64,000 bases of DNA from Streptomyces regalis (GCF_001509475.1 NZ_LLZG01000299.1:1-64000); one strand, 5' to 3'. Shown: positions 52,253-61,127, numbered from the stretch's first letter. Notes: generated by a model from the letters alone, not told the origin. Translations and numbers: made by a program.

Positions 52253-52374
52253 TCGGAATCCCCTCTCTCACTTCCATCCGGCCCCCAAAATACCCTTGCA
52301 ACCACTACAGGCGAAGTACTACAACTGAAGCACTGCAACCGGAGTGGTTGACCAGCCTACGAAAAGAGACCGGC

Positions 52375-52959
52375 TTGCGAAAGCTCACCTACTTCATCGC
52401 CTGCTCGCTCGACGGCTTCATCGGAGACCCGAGCGGGGACGCGACAGCGATGCTCCGCTTCGTCGACGAGGAGTACCTCGCCTTCCTCAGGAGCGAATAC
52501 CCGGAGACCCTGCCGACCCACGGCCGTCGGGCGCTCGGCCTCGGCGACCTCGAGAACAAGAGGTTCGACACGATCATCCAGGGCCGGGGCAGCTACGACC
52601 TGGCGCTGAAGGAGGGCGTCACCAGCCCGTACGCCCATCTGCGCGAGTACGTCGCCTCACGCACCCTGACCGAGTCGCCCGATGCGAACGTCGAGATCAT
52701 CGGCGACGACCTGGTCGCGAAGGTGCGCGAACTCAAGGCGGAGGACGGCCAGTTCGGCATCTACCTGTGCGGGGGTTCGCAGATCGCGGGTGAACTGCTC
52801 GACGAGATCGACGAGCTCGTCATCAAGACCTACCCCATCGTGTACGGCACGGGCATGCCGATGTTCGGCTCGGATTCCGCCGTCACGGAGTTCACCCTCG
52901 ACGCGGTGCGGACGTTCGGCAACGGCGCCGTGGTCCGTACGTACAGCAGGAAGCGCTGA
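52375..52959 (+). CDS. Dihydrofolate reductase-family (RibD C-terminal-like) protein
   Basis: A 194-residue protein with the DHFR/RibD fold: KLTYFIACSLDGFIGDPSGD at the N-terminus and IYLCGGSQIAGELLDEIDEL near 127 with the NADPH-binding GG. These stand-alone members reduce unknown substrates. TTG 52375 is taken because KLTYFIACS is the usual family start and AAAGAGA lies upstream; TTG 52348 is an alternative. A TetR gene is divergent and is probably its regulator. Confidence 0.82.
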   Translation: MRKLTYFIACSLDGFIGDPSGDATAMLRFVDEEYLAFLRSEYPETLPTHGRRALGLGDLENKRFDTIIQGRGSYDLALKEGVTSPYAHLREYVASRTLTESPDANVEIIGDDLVAKVRELKAEDGQFGIYLCGGSQIAGELLDEIDELVIKTYPIVYGTGMPMFGSDSAVTEFTLDAVRTFGNGAVVRTYSRKR

Positions 52960-52985
52960 GCGGTCTCCCGCCCTACTCTGGGGAC

Positions 52986-53225
52986 ATGGGCAGCGAAGAG
53001 CACGTCTGTCCCGAATGCGGACAGCCCGTCGATACGGTCGTCCGGCGCCACAAGACGCTGGGCGCCTGGGTCCCCACATGGGTGCCCGGCCCGTGCCGGA
53101 ACCCCGAGTGCCCTGCGTACACCGAGGGCGACGCCGAGCACGAAGAGAAGCACGAGCGGAAACACGAGCAGAAGAACACGCAGAAGCACGAGCAGCCGGA
53201 GAAACCCACCGCGAAAAATTCCTGA
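52986..53225 (+). CDS. Small zinc-ribbon protein with charged tail
   Basis: A 79-residue protein. Two Cys pairs (CPECGQPVDTVVRRH and CRNPECPAYT) suggest a zinc ribbon. The last 35 residues are a Glu/Lys/His-rich low-complexity tail (EHEEKHERKHEQKNTQKHEQ). GGGGAC precedes ATG 52986. No function is known. Confidence 0.65.
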   Translation: MGSEEHVCPECGQPVDTVVRRHKTLGAWVPTWVPGPCRNPECPAYTEGDAEHEEKHERKHEQKNTQKHEQPEKPTAKNS

Positions 53226-53321
53226 ACCTCGTGTCGAGAATCCCGGCCCGGCTCCGACGTCCCCTGTGAGAGCCGCCCGCCAAGGGCGGCCCGAGCCGAC
53301 GGAAACCGAAGGAGCGTACCG

Positions 53322-53735
53322 ATGAAGTACCTGGTCATGGTGCAGGGCACACAGGCGGACTACGAGGCGATGCAGGGCAAGGCGTCCGAGCACTCCGTTG
53401 CCTGGAGCCAGGAGGAGGTCCAGGCGATGTACGCCTACATGCAGGCCCTCAACGACGACCTCGCCGAGACCGGCGAGATGATCGACGGACAGGGACTGGC
53501 CGAGCCCGCGAAGGTCCGGCACGTCACCCTGGGGGACGACGGCAAGGCAGTGATCACCGACGGGCCGTACAGCGAGACCAAGGAGCTGCTGGCCGGTTAC
53601 TGGGTGCTGGACTGCGCGAGCCTGGAGCGGGTCACGGAGATCGCCGAGCGCGTCACCCGCTGCCCCCAGCCCGCCGGGGCCCCCGTGTACCCGGTGGTGA
53701 TCCGGCCCATCCTGGACGGCGCCGGAGACTGCTGA
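53322..53735 (+). CDS. YCII/DGPF-domain protein, partner of ECF42 sigma factor
   Basis: A 137-residue YCII-like protein. The DGPF motif is present as ITDGPYSETKELLAGYWVLD near 85-104. Proteins of this type are encoded next to ECF42 sigma factors and are their typical targets. GAAGGAG precedes ATG 53322. The sigma gene starts 7 bp after its stop. Confidence 0.9.
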   Translation: MKYLVMVQGTQADYEAMQGKASEHSVAWSQEEVQAMYAYMQALNDDLAETGEMIDGQGLAEPAKVRHVTLGDDGKAVITDGPYSETKELLAGYWVLDCASLERVTEIAERVTRCPQPAGAPVYPVVIRPILDGAGDC

Positions 53736-53742
53736 GCCGCCG

Positions 53743-54969
53743 ATGGCCGGCCCGACCGAGACCGAGGACCTGCTGCGCCGCCATGCGCCGCAGGTCCTCG
53801 GCGCGCTGGTGCGGCGGTACGGCCACTTCGACACCGCCGAGGAGGCCGTACAGGAGGCCCTGCTCGCGGCGGCCGAGCAGTGGCCGCGGGCCGGCGTCCC
53901 CGACAATCCGCGCGGCTGGCTGATCAAGGTCGCCGCACGCCGGCTGACCGACGCCCTGCGTGCCGAGGAGGCGCGCCGGGCCCGGGAGGAAAAGGTCGCG
54001 GCGCTGACGCCACGGGACGCGTTCACGGCACCGGCGCCGGGGGCGGACCGCGCTCCCCGCGAGGACGACACCCTCACCCTGCTCTTCCTGTGCTGCCACC
54101 CGGACCTGACCCCGCCCGCCCAGATCGCCCTCACCCTGCGTGCCGTCGGCGGTCTGACCACGGCGGAGATCGCCCGCGCGTATCTGGTCCCCGAGGCGAC
54201 CATGGCCCAGCGGATCAGCCGGGCCAAGCAGAAGGTCCGCGGGGTGCGCTTCGGGCGCCCCGACCACTGGCAGGACCGCCTGCCCGCCGTCCTGCAGACC
54301 CTGTATCTGATCTTCAACGAGGGCTATACGGCGACCTCGGGCACGAGCCTGACGCGGCGGGAACTCGCCGGCGAGGCGATCCGGCTGACCCGCGAGGTCC
54401 ACCGGCTCCTCCCCGACCACGGCGAGGTGGCCGGCCTGCTGGCCCTGATGCTGCTCACCGACGCCCGCCGCGACGCGCGCACCGGCCCGCACGGCGAGCT
54501 CGTCCCCCTCGACGAACAGGACCGCGACCGCTGGGACAAGGCCGCGATCGAGGAGGGCGTCGCCCTGGTCACCCGTGCCCTCTCCCGGGGTCGCGCCGGC
54601 CCGTACCAGCTGCGCGCGGCCATCGCTGCCGTACACGACGAGGCGCCCTCTGCCGAGGAGACCGACTGGAAGGAGATCCTCGGCCTCTACGACGTCCTCG
54701 TACGCCTCGTCCCCGGACCCGTCGAGCGGCTCAACCGGGCGGTGGCCGTCGCGATGGTCCAGGGACCGCGTGCGGGGCTGGCCGAACTGATCGCGCTGGA
54801 GGGCGAGTTGGGTGCCGGGCACCGCCTGGACGCGGTCCGCGGGCACCTCCTGGAGCGGGCGGGCGCCCACGACGAGGCCCGCGCCGCCTACGAGGCCGCG
54901 GCCGCCAAGACCCTGAGCCTGCCGGAGCAGCGCTATTTGCACGCGCGGGCGGCCCGACTCAGGCCGTAG
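53743..54969 (+). CDS. ECF42-group RNA polymerase sigma factor with C-terminal TPR-like domain
   Basis: A 408-residue sigma factor. Region 2 is HFDTAEEAVQEALLAAAEQW and region 4 is LTTAEIARAYLVPEATMAQR. After residue 180 comes the long DUF6596/TPR-like extension (FNEGYTATSGTSLTRRELAG; VALVTRALSRGRAGPYQLRA) that defines ECF42. No anti-sigma gene is nearby, as expected for this group, where the extension itself controls activity. It is co-transcribed with the DGPF gene. Confidence 0.92.
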   Translation: MAGPTETEDLLRRHAPQVLGALVRRYGHFDTAEEAVQEALLAAAEQWPRAGVPDNPRGWLIKVAARRLTDALRAEEARRAREEKVAALTPRDAFTAPAPGADRAPREDDTLTLLFLCCHPDLTPPAQIALTLRAVGGLTTAEIARAYLVPEATMAQRISRAKQKVRGVRFGRPDHWQDRLPAVLQTLYLIFNEGYTATSGTSLTRRELAGEAIRLTREVHRLLPDHGEVAGLLALMLLTDARRDARTGPHGELVPLDEQDRDRWDKAAIEEGVALVTRALSRGRAGPYQLRAAIAAVHDEAPSAEETDWKEILGLYDVLVRLVPGPVERLNRAVAVAMVQGPRAGLAELIALEGELGAGHRLDAVRGHLLERAGAHDEARAAYEAAAAKTLSLPEQRYLHARAARLRP

Positions 54970-54978
54970 CGTGGGCCC

Positions 54979-55311
54979 ATGTCCGAACGCACGTACATCC
55001 TCCACATCACCGAGCGCTCTCTGTGGGACGCGGCACGCGAGCACGGCACGTACGAGATCTCGACCCGCGGTCGCACGCTCCGGGACGAGGGCTTCATCCA
55101 CTGCTCGACCCGTGCCCAACTCCCGGCCGTGGCGGCCTTCCTGTACGGCTCCTACGACGGCCCCGACGAGCTCGTGGTGCTGGTCGTGGACCCCGCGCGG
55201 CTCGATGTGCCGCTGAAGTACGAGGCGCCGGAGCCCGGGAGCGAGGAGTTCCCGCACGTGTACGGGCCCATCCCGGTGGACGCGGTGGTGGACGTGGAGC
55301 CGTGGGGGTGA
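54979..55311 (+). CDS. DUF952-family protein
   Basis: A 110-residue DUF952 protein: YILHITERSLWDAAREHGTY at the N-terminus, GFIHCSTRAQLPAVAAFLYG near 39, and FPHVYGPIPVDAVVDVEPW at the end. The HCS motif is conserved in the family. The role is unknown; distant similarity to ADP-ribosyl-binding folds has been suggested for it. It overlaps the next small gene by 3 bp (GTGA). Confidence 0.87.
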   Translation: MSERTYILHITERSLWDAAREHGTYEISTRGRTLRDEGFIHCSTRAQLPAVAAFLYGSYDGPDELVVLVVDPARLDVPLKYEAPEPGSEEFPHVYGPIPVDAVVDVEPWG

Positions 55312-55430
55312 CGGGTCGCCGCAGGTTATGGCGGTGGATCGGGGCGGTGTGGGTGATCGTCGTGGCCGGCGCGGGCGGGGCGACGGTGTGGTTGCGGGAT
55401 TCGGCGGAGCCGCCGGGGCCGTACCGCTAG
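55308..55430 (+). CDS. Short membrane-anchored peptide, possibly interrupted by an amber codon
   Basis: A 40-codon frame from GTG 55308: RRRLWRWIGAVWVIVVAGAG is a basic lead and one hydrophobic helix. Codon 7 is a rare TTA. The frame stops at TAG (55428-55430) but continues open with protein-like sequence (SPAPSLPEVWPSACPSPTRD, then CFVRTR) to a second stop at 55542. It may therefore be a longer exported protein truncated by a nonsense mutation. Overlap with DUF952 suggests coupling. Confidence 0.45.
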   Translation: MTGRRRLWRWIGAVWVIVVAGAGGATVWLRDSAEPPGPYR

Positions 55431-55530
55431 GAGGAGGCCAGTCCTGCGCCGTCGCTTCCGGAAGTGTGGCCGTCGGCGTGCCCGAGCCCCACGCGCGACG
55501 AGAACGGCGCGGCACAACTCCTCTGCTTCG

Positions 55531-56310
55531 TCAGGACGCGCTAGAAGCGGCCAGTCCGCCCGTCTCCGGGTCGCGAGCCGTCAGGCAGTACACGCCGCCC
55601 GCCGGATCGCGCATCACCGTCCAGTGGGCGCCCTGGGCGACGAACGTCGCGCCCAGTTCCTGGTGCCGGGCGCGGGTCGCCGCGATGTCCGCGCAGGCGA
55701 GGTCCAGGTGGGCGGAGGCGGAGCGCTTCTCTCCGGGCCCCTCCTCTCCGGGCCGCTCCTCGCCGAGCCGCTGGAGCAGGATGCGGACGGGCAGCCCGGC
55801 CGGAGGCCTGAGCACATGGAACTCGGGGCGGGAGCCGGGCGCCGACGCCCAGCCCGCCAACAGGCCGCTCCAGAAGGCGACTTCGGCGTCGTACAGCGAC
55901 GGTGGTACGTCCACGCAGACCTGGTCCAGCCGACTGCCGCGCACCACGGGCGGCCGCACCGACTCCCCGTGCCAGGGCACGGCACAGAACAACTGCCCGG
56001 CGGGTGAGCGCAGTACGGCCCACCCCTCGTGCTCGGCGGCGATGCCCGCACCCTGCTCAAGCGCCGACTTCACGAATTCCGGTACGTCGTCCACGGCGAA
56101 GTCGAGATGTGCGCCACCGGCGCCCGAGTCGATCCCCTGGGCCCTCACGCAGGCGTCGGCCCCGCCGCCCGGCAGCAGGGTCACGAACTCGCCCTGCTCG
56201 CCGCGGAATTCGGACAGCCGCGTGTCCGTCACCGCGGTCCAGAAGACTTGGGCCAGGGCGAAGGACGCGGCGGGGCGGTCGACGAAGGCGTAGGTCCAGC
56301 GGATGCTCAT
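55531..56310 (-). CDS. VOC (glyoxalase/bleomycin-resistance) family protein with two domains
   Basis: A 259-residue protein with two tandem VOC-like domains: the first around FVDRPAASFALAQVFWTAVT and HLDFAVDDVPEFV, the second around RLDQVCVDVPPSLYDAEVAF and HLDLACADIAATRARH. A short repeated insert GEERPGEEGPGEK lies in the second. Metal ligands are not clearly complete, so the activity is open. ATG 56310 gives MSIRWTYAFVDRP. Confidence 0.82.
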   Translation of the reverse strand: MSIRWTYAFVDRPAASFALAQVFWTAVTDTRLSEFRGEQGEFVTLLPGGGADACVRAQGIDSGAGGAHLDFAVDDVPEFVKSALEQGAGIAAEHEGWAVLRSPAGQLFCAVPWHGESVRPPVVRGSRLDQVCVDVPPSLYDAEVAFWSGLLAGWASAPGSRPEFHVLRPPAGLPVRILLQRLGEERPGEEGPGEKRSASAHLDLACADIAATRARHQELGATFVAQGAHWTVMRDPAGGVYCLTARDPETGGLAASSAS

Positions 56311-56389
56311 GGGGCGATCGTAGGTCTGCCGACGCGGTCGTGGGTCTGTCGGCAGCCGTAGGGACGAGCAGGACCTCCTCGACGCCCTC

Positions 56390-56419
56390 AAGGTTCACCA
56401 CGGCAAGGTTCACCACGGC
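56390..56419. repeat. 15-bp tandem repeat with two GTTCACC motifs upstream of pit
   Basis: AAGGTTCACCACGGC occurs twice in direct tandem (56390-56404, 56405-56419). GTTCACC is the core of the Streptomyces PHO box bound by PhoP, but the spacing here is 15 bp instead of the usual 11. It lies about 100 bp before the phosphate transporter gene. Confidence 0.6.
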
Positions 56420-56515
56420 GGCTTTGCAGGACCCTTACCAACCTCGCGCCGGCTCCTGGGACACGCTTTGCCGTCGGTTCTCCGCGAATTGGCCCGCGCT
56501 TGTTTGCATTGGGGA

Positions 56516-57670
56516 ATGGACCACATCACGTTCCTGGTGGCGGTCGTCATTGTGACGGCCCTCGCCTTCGACTTCACCAACGGATTCCACGACACGGCGA
56601 ACGCGATGGCCACCTCCATCGCCACGGGGGCGCTCAGACCGAAGACGGCGGTACTCATCAGCGGCGTCCTGAACGTCGTCGGTGCCTTCCTGTCCACCGA
56701 GGTCGCCAAGACGATCTCCGGCGGCATCGTGGACGACGCACTCGTCACCCCGGGCATGATCTTCGCGGGCCTGGTGGGGGCGATCCTGTGGAATCTGCTC
56801 ACCTGGCTGGTCGGGCTGCCGTCCAGTTCGTCGCACGCGCTGTTCGGCGGGCTGATCGGGGCCGTCTGGGTGGGTGCGGGGTCGCATGGCGTGCACTTTG
56901 ACAAGGTTGTCGAGAAGGTGCTGATCCCGGCGGTGGCCTCGCCGCTGGTGGCGGGGGTCGCGGCACTGCTGGCCACGTACCTGGCGTACAAGCTCACCTC
57001 TCGCGCCCGCAAGCAGACGGTCACCAAGGGCTTCCGCGTCGGCCAGATCGCCTCGGCTTCGCTGGTCTCCCTCGCCCACGGCACGAACGACGCGCAGAAG
57101 ACGATGGGCGTCATCACCCTGACCCTGATCTCGGCGGGCGCGCTCGGCCACGACGCAGGTCCGCCCCTGTGGGTGATCGCCTCGGCGGGCCTGGCCATCG
57201 GTCTCGGCACCTACCTGGGCGGCTGGCGGATCATCCGCACGATGGGCAAGGGCCTGACGGAGATTCAGTCCCCGCAGGGCTTCGCCGCCGAGACTGCGTC
57301 CACGACGGTGATCCTCACCTCGGCCCACCTGGGCTTCGCGCTGTCCACCACACAGGTCGCCTCCGGCAGCATCCTCGGCGCCGGGCTGGGCCGCCGCCTG
57401 GCGGAGGTCCGTTGGGGGGTGGCCGGGCGGATGGTCGTGGCCTGGCTCGTCACCCTGCCCGCCGCCGCGCTGGTCGGCGGTGTCTCGGCGAGCGTGGTCA
57501 AGCACGGCGGCAACCTCGGTACGGCCGTGGTCGCCCTGGTCGGCGCGGCCGTGGCCGCCGGCATCGTCGTCGTCTCCCGCCGCAACCCGGTGTCCGCGCA
57601 CAACGTCAACGACGCCCACGAGGTCACGGTCCGCAGCACGGAGCCGACGAAGGTCGGCACGGCCGCCTGA
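56516..57670 (+). CDS. Low-affinity inorganic phosphate transporter (Pit family)
   Basis: A 384-residue PiT permease with about ten helices. Both inverted-repeat signatures are present: DFTNGFHDTANAMATSIATG at residue 19 and SLAHGTNDAQKTMGVITLT near 186. These transport metal-phosphate driven by protons or sodium. ATG 56516 follows the weak GGGGA. A small membrane protein gene follows and is probably co-transcribed. Possible PhoP control is suggested by the GTTCACC repeats upstream. Confidence 0.93.
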   Translation: MDHITFLVAVVIVTALAFDFTNGFHDTANAMATSIATGALRPKTAVLISGVLNVVGAFLSTEVAKTISGGIVDDALVTPGMIFAGLVGAILWNLLTWLVGLPSSSSHALFGGLIGAVWVGAGSHGVHFDKVVEKVLIPAVASPLVAGVAALLATYLAYKLTSRARKQTVTKGFRVGQIASASLVSLAHGTNDAQKTMGVITLTLISAGALGHDAGPPLWVIASAGLAIGLGTYLGGWRIIRTMGKGLTEIQSPQGFAAETASTTVILTSAHLGFALSTTQVASGSILGAGLGRRLAEVRWGVAGRMVVAWLVTLPAAALVGGVSASVVKHGGNLGTAVVALVGAAVAAGIVVVSRRNPVSAHNVNDAHEVTVRSTEPTKVGTAA

Positions 57671-57710
57671 GACGCGGCCGCCTGAGACGCGGCCGCCTGA
57701 GACGCGGCCG
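57661..57710. repeat. 15-bp triplicate spanning the pit stop codon
   Basis: GGCCGCCTGAGACGC occurs three times in direct tandem (57661-57675, 57676-57690, 57691-57705), followed by a partial copy. The first copy contains the TGA stop of the Pit gene, and the others repeat it in the same frame, giving triple in-frame stops. Confidence 0.9.
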
Positions 57711-57745
57711 CCCAAGACAAGAGTGAGACAAGGGGAGTTCCGATC

Positions 57746-57979
57746 ATGAACCTCGACTGGACCGCACTCGGCCAGGTCGCCGCGGTGAGCCTCGCGGTCA
57801 CGGTGGCCGTGGTCACCGTCTTCGCCTTCGGCGTGCTGGGCCTGGCCCGCCACGAGGGGACCCGCGAGGAGGTCGGCGGCACGTCCACCCTCGGCGTCGC
57901 CCAGGCCGGGCTGTGCTTCGTCGCCTGCGCGGCGGTGGTGGCGTACGGGATCTATCTGATCGTGCCGCAGTTCCACTGA
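57746..57979 (+). CDS. Small membrane protein downstream of Pit
   Basis: A 77-residue protein with two helices (VAAVSLAVTVAVVTVFAFGV; AQAGLCFVACAAVVAYGIYL) and a charged loop. AGGGGAGTT precedes ATG 57746. Such two-helix proteins commonly follow actinobacterial pit genes and may belong to the transporter. The function is unknown. Confidence 0.75.
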   Translation: MNLDWTALGQVAAVSLAVTVAVVTVFAFGVLGLARHEGTREEVGGTSTLGVAQAGLCFVACAAVVAYGIYLIVPQFH

Positions 57980-58018
57980 CGTTCGTCGAAGGGGCTCGGC
58001 CGCAGGACCTGCCGGGCC

Positions 58019-59485
58019 CTATTCGTCGGCGTTCGCTGTTCCCCGTCGTTCGTACGCCGTCACACGCCGCCCGCGGACCTGTATGTCCGCCACCACCTTG
58101 AAGTGCTCCTTCAGCACGGCGGTCTTCATCCTGTCCCGCTCCGCCGACACCGGCCGTGCCACCGAGGGCACGTCAGTGACCAGCAGTATTCGCCGCTGAG
58201 CCAGCATCGCGCCACGTATCCGGGCCGGACCGGCCTCCTTGCCCTTCAACGTCCCCGACGCCACAGGGCTTTCCGCCAGCGCGACGTCCCGCAGTCCGGC
58301 GAAATCGTCGGGGCAGACCAGGGCGGTGTCGCGCCGGGCCGCCGGTATGAAGACCACCGCGTCCCCGGACTGTTTCAGGCGCCGCACGTCCGCCGCCACC
58401 GCCATCACGTCGTCCACCCGGCTGGCCGGGGACCGCTTGGCCGTCGACTGCGGTAACAGCGCCACGACCGCCACGGCGACCGTCACGGGGACGAGCCACG
58501 CCGAGGCTCTCGGGAACCGCGGCCCGGCCGCCCGCACGGCTGTGCCCAGCGCTGTGCCGATCAGCAGGGCCAGACCGAGCATGCTGAACAGGACGTAGCG
58601 GTCCAGGAACAGCGGCTGGACCAGGGAGAGGCCGAGGAGGCCGAGCTGCGGCACCGCCAGCAGCGGCAGCCCGACGGCGGCCACGGACAGCCGGCCCGCT
58701 CGTGGCCGGTCCAGCAGGGCGCCGAGGCCGCCGATCGCCAGCAGGATCGCCGGGCCGATCATCATGTGCCAGGTCAGCGGCGGGATCCAGGAGACCTGGG
58801 CGGACTGGCGCCGGCTGAACAGGATCAACGGCAGCACAGCCACCAGGGCGACCGTCGCGGCCACCGCCCACCGCATCCATGTCCGCCGCGGGGCCCGTGT
58901 CCACAGCAGGGTCGCCAGATGTGCGGGCAGGATCAGCAGCGACAGCCAGTTCAGCAGCCCGCACACCGCCACCGTGCCGCCGTAGGCAGCCCAGTGCACC
59001 GCTCGGCCACGTCCCTGGAGGACGGTCACCAGCAACAGGGTGGATATTCCGGCCCCGGCCGCGATCAGCGCGTAGGGGCGCCCCTCCTGGAGATAGGACT
59101 GCACGGCCGGAAGCAGCCCGAACGCCAGGCCGCCCGCCAAGCCCGCCCAGGTCCCGGCCAGCCGCCGGCCGATGACCGCCACACAGGCCGCCGCCACCGC
59201 CATGGCCAGCACGGAGGGCAGCCGCAGGGTCGTGGTGCTGGGCCCGAACCACTCGAAGAGCGCGTGCATCAGCAGGTAGTAGAGCCCGTGTACGGCGTCG
59301 ACCTGCCCCAGCATGTGCCAGATGTCCCCGACGGACCGCCGGGCCACCTGCCAGGTCGCGGCCTCGTCCCGCCACACGCTGTGCTGCCGGGACAGCCCCC
59401 ACAGACCGAGGGCGAGGGTCCACAGCAGGGGGATCGGCCACAGGGGCAGGCGGCGGCGCAGGGGTTTCTCCAGGGAGATCGACAT
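58019..59485 (-). CDS. GT-C membrane glycosyltransferase (family 39-like)
   Basis: A 488-residue polytopic protein with about ten helices. SVWRDEAATWQVARRS in the first periplasmic loop carries the Asp-Glu typical of GT-C enzymes that use polyprenyl-phosphate sugars. Later QSYLQEGRPYALIAAGAG and LFLDRYVLFSMLGLALL are family-like. The C-terminal 150 residues are a soluble extracytoplasmic domain. Donor and acceptor are unknown. ATG 59485 is given; GTG 59527 is an alternative start. Confidence 0.82.
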   Translation of the reverse strand: MSISLEKPLRRRLPLWPIPLLWTLALGLWGLSRQHSVWRDEAATWQVARRSVGDIWHMLGQVDAVHGLYYLLMHALFEWFGPSTTTLRLPSVLAMAVAAACVAVIGRRLAGTWAGLAGGLAFGLLPAVQSYLQEGRPYALIAAGAGISTLLLVTVLQGRGRAVHWAAYGGTVAVCGLLNWLSLLILPAHLATLLWTRAPRRTWMRWAVAATVALVAVLPLILFSRRQSAQVSWIPPLTWHMMIGPAILLAIGGLGALLDRPRAGRLSVAAVGLPLLAVPQLGLLGLSLVQPLFLDRYVLFSMLGLALLIGTALGTAVRAAGPRFPRASAWLVPVTVAVAVVALLPQSTAKRSPASRVDDVMAVAADVRRLKQSGDAVVFIPAARRDTALVCPDDFAGLRDVALAESPVASGTLKGKEAGPARIRGAMLAQRRILLVTDVPSVARPVSAERDRMKTAVLKEHFKVVADIQVRGRRVTAYERRGTANADE

Positions 59486-59781
59486 TCCGTACGGCGGGGA
59501 CAGACCGCCGGGTGATGTGGTCCCCACTCGCCCGCTTGTCGCCGAGCACGCCGAGCACGCCGAACACCGCCTCGGCCGCGCGGGCCGAGACGGGATCAGA
59601 GTTGAGCGTTGCTCTCTTCCCCCGTGAACTCAGCAAAAGCTACGGGACGGTATGGATCTGCGGCCACCGCTCGGCGCGTGAACACAATCACCGCGAATTC
59701 AGGGAACCTTGAGCCTGCCGAGCTGTGGATTTACGCCGGTTCGCGATTGACCGGGCGGTTCGATGCAGGTTGCTTGCGCGG

Positions 59782-60176
59782 TCATCCTGCCGAACGCAGG
59801 TCCTGCCGACTGCGGCGCCGTATGTGCAGGTGGCCGTCACGGGGACAGAGGGGCGGTGCCGCGGGCAAGGTCCCGGACAGTGCGTACCGGCACTTCTGCG
59901 CAACGCGGCATGGACGTTCTTGAGGACTGCGTTGCCCACCAACCGCCCGTCCGTTCCTGGACCGTGACGTTCCACGACGGCGAATGCGAAACGGTCTCCC
60001 GCCTCCCATCCTCGCCGCTGATCCTCGATCCACCATGCCGCGCTCGCCTCGTCGACCACGGCCGAACTCGCCCAACGCCGCAAGGCGTCGTCTCTGGACA
60101 ACCGAGCGTATGCAGCCGCGCCCGTTTCCGGGTCCGCATCTGTGTGGCCTGCGGGGCCGGGGTGGCTGTTGCTCCG
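59782..60176 (-). pseudogene. Remnant of a GNAT acetyltransferase
   Basis: The first part in one frame reads DPETGAAAYARLSRDDALRR, then WWIEDQRRGWEAGDRFAFAV and GRLVGNAVLKNV, a RimJ-like start. The end in another frame reads RVAQKCRYALSGTLPAAPPL and CPRDGHLHIRR, a typical RimJ C-terminus. The middle (about 50 residues with the acetyl-CoA loop) is missing, and no start codon is found before the MerR stop. It is therefore a decayed gene. Between 59486 and 59781 I see no gene. Confidence 0.6.
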
Positions 60177-61112
60177 TCATGCCGAGCGGGTGCGCAGTGC
60201 CGCGACGGCCCAGGCGATCGCGGGTGCCAGAGGTTCCGGGGCGGGCCAGCCGTTGATCAGTGCGAGCAGGTGGAGGTACCGGTCCCGGCGTGGATCGGTC
60301 GCCGCGTCCAGGCGCTCCAGCAGCCAGTGCTGCAGTTCGGCGGAGTCCGGGTGAGGGTGGACGGCCGCACATCGTGCGATGAGGGCCGCGACGATCGGGT
60401 CCGCCTGCGGTGCATCAGGGCTGATGTCGGATGCGACGGCGGGTCGTACGACGTCGCGGGTGATCGCGGCGACGTCCGGGCGCGGTGGCATGGTGCCGCC
60501 GCCGGGCAGGTTGTCCAAGCTGATCCGGGCCATGCGCCGCACACTGGCGCGGAAGTCGACGTCGAAGGAGAGCTCAGCCAGCTCCACCCATGCTGCGACC
60601 TGTTCCTCTGTGGGGCTCTCAGGGAGCTCGGGAGTCATGGAACGCTGGGCTGCGGCATGGGCGGCGCCGGCATGAGGGCCATCGAAGACGGCACCGAGGA
60701 AGTCGTCGATCAACCGCTGCTTCTCGGTCCGGGACAGCGTGGCCAGCTGGTGCATGAGTTCCATCTCCTCAAAGGTGGGCTCGCGTCGGGCGGCAGCCGC
60801 CAGCACCGCCCGTCGAAGACGCAGGATGCCGATCTGCACGTCCAGTGCGGCAGCGTGTTCCGCGGCGACCTGACTGAGCGTGAGTTCCTGGTCCACGACA
60901 CGCCGGATCACGTCGAGGCCGAGCCCCAGTTCGCGCAGTGTCCGTACGAGGGCCAGACGCGTCACGGCATCAGGGCCGTAGCGGCGGTAGCCGGCGGCGG
61001 TGCGGTCGGCCGGCGCGACGATGCCGCGATCCGAGTAGAAGCGGATCGTCTTCACCGTCAGCCCGGTACGGCGGGCCAGCTCACCGATCGAATACAGGGT
61101 GCCGTCGCGCAT
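60177..61112 (-). CDS. MerR family transcriptional regulator
   Basis: A 311-residue regulator. The winged HTH is YSIGELARRTGLTVKTIRFY with DRGIVAPADRTAAGYRRYG, followed by a dimerisation helix and a C-terminal domain of about 200 residues, longer than usual and helical, with no family I recognise. ATG 61112 is chosen. A 6-bp palindrome with a 7-bp spacer lies 16 bp upstream and is probably its autoregulatory site. Confidence 0.88.
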   Translation of the reverse strand: MRDGTLYSIGELARRTGLTVKTIRFYSDRGIVAPADRTAAGYRRYGPDAVTRLALVRTLRELGLGLDVIRRVVDQELTLSQVAAEHAAALDVQIGILRLRRAVLAAAARREPTFEEMELMHQLATLSRTEKQRLIDDFLGAVFDGPHAGAAHAAAQRSMTPELPESPTEEQVAAWVELAELSFDVDFRASVRRMARISLDNLPGGGTMPPRPDVAAITRDVVRPAVASDISPDAPQADPIVAALIARCAAVHPHPDSAELQHWLLERLDAATDPRRDRYLHLLALINGWPAPEPLAPAIAWAVAALRTRSA

Positions 61113-61127
61113 GACCCCCACCTTTGC

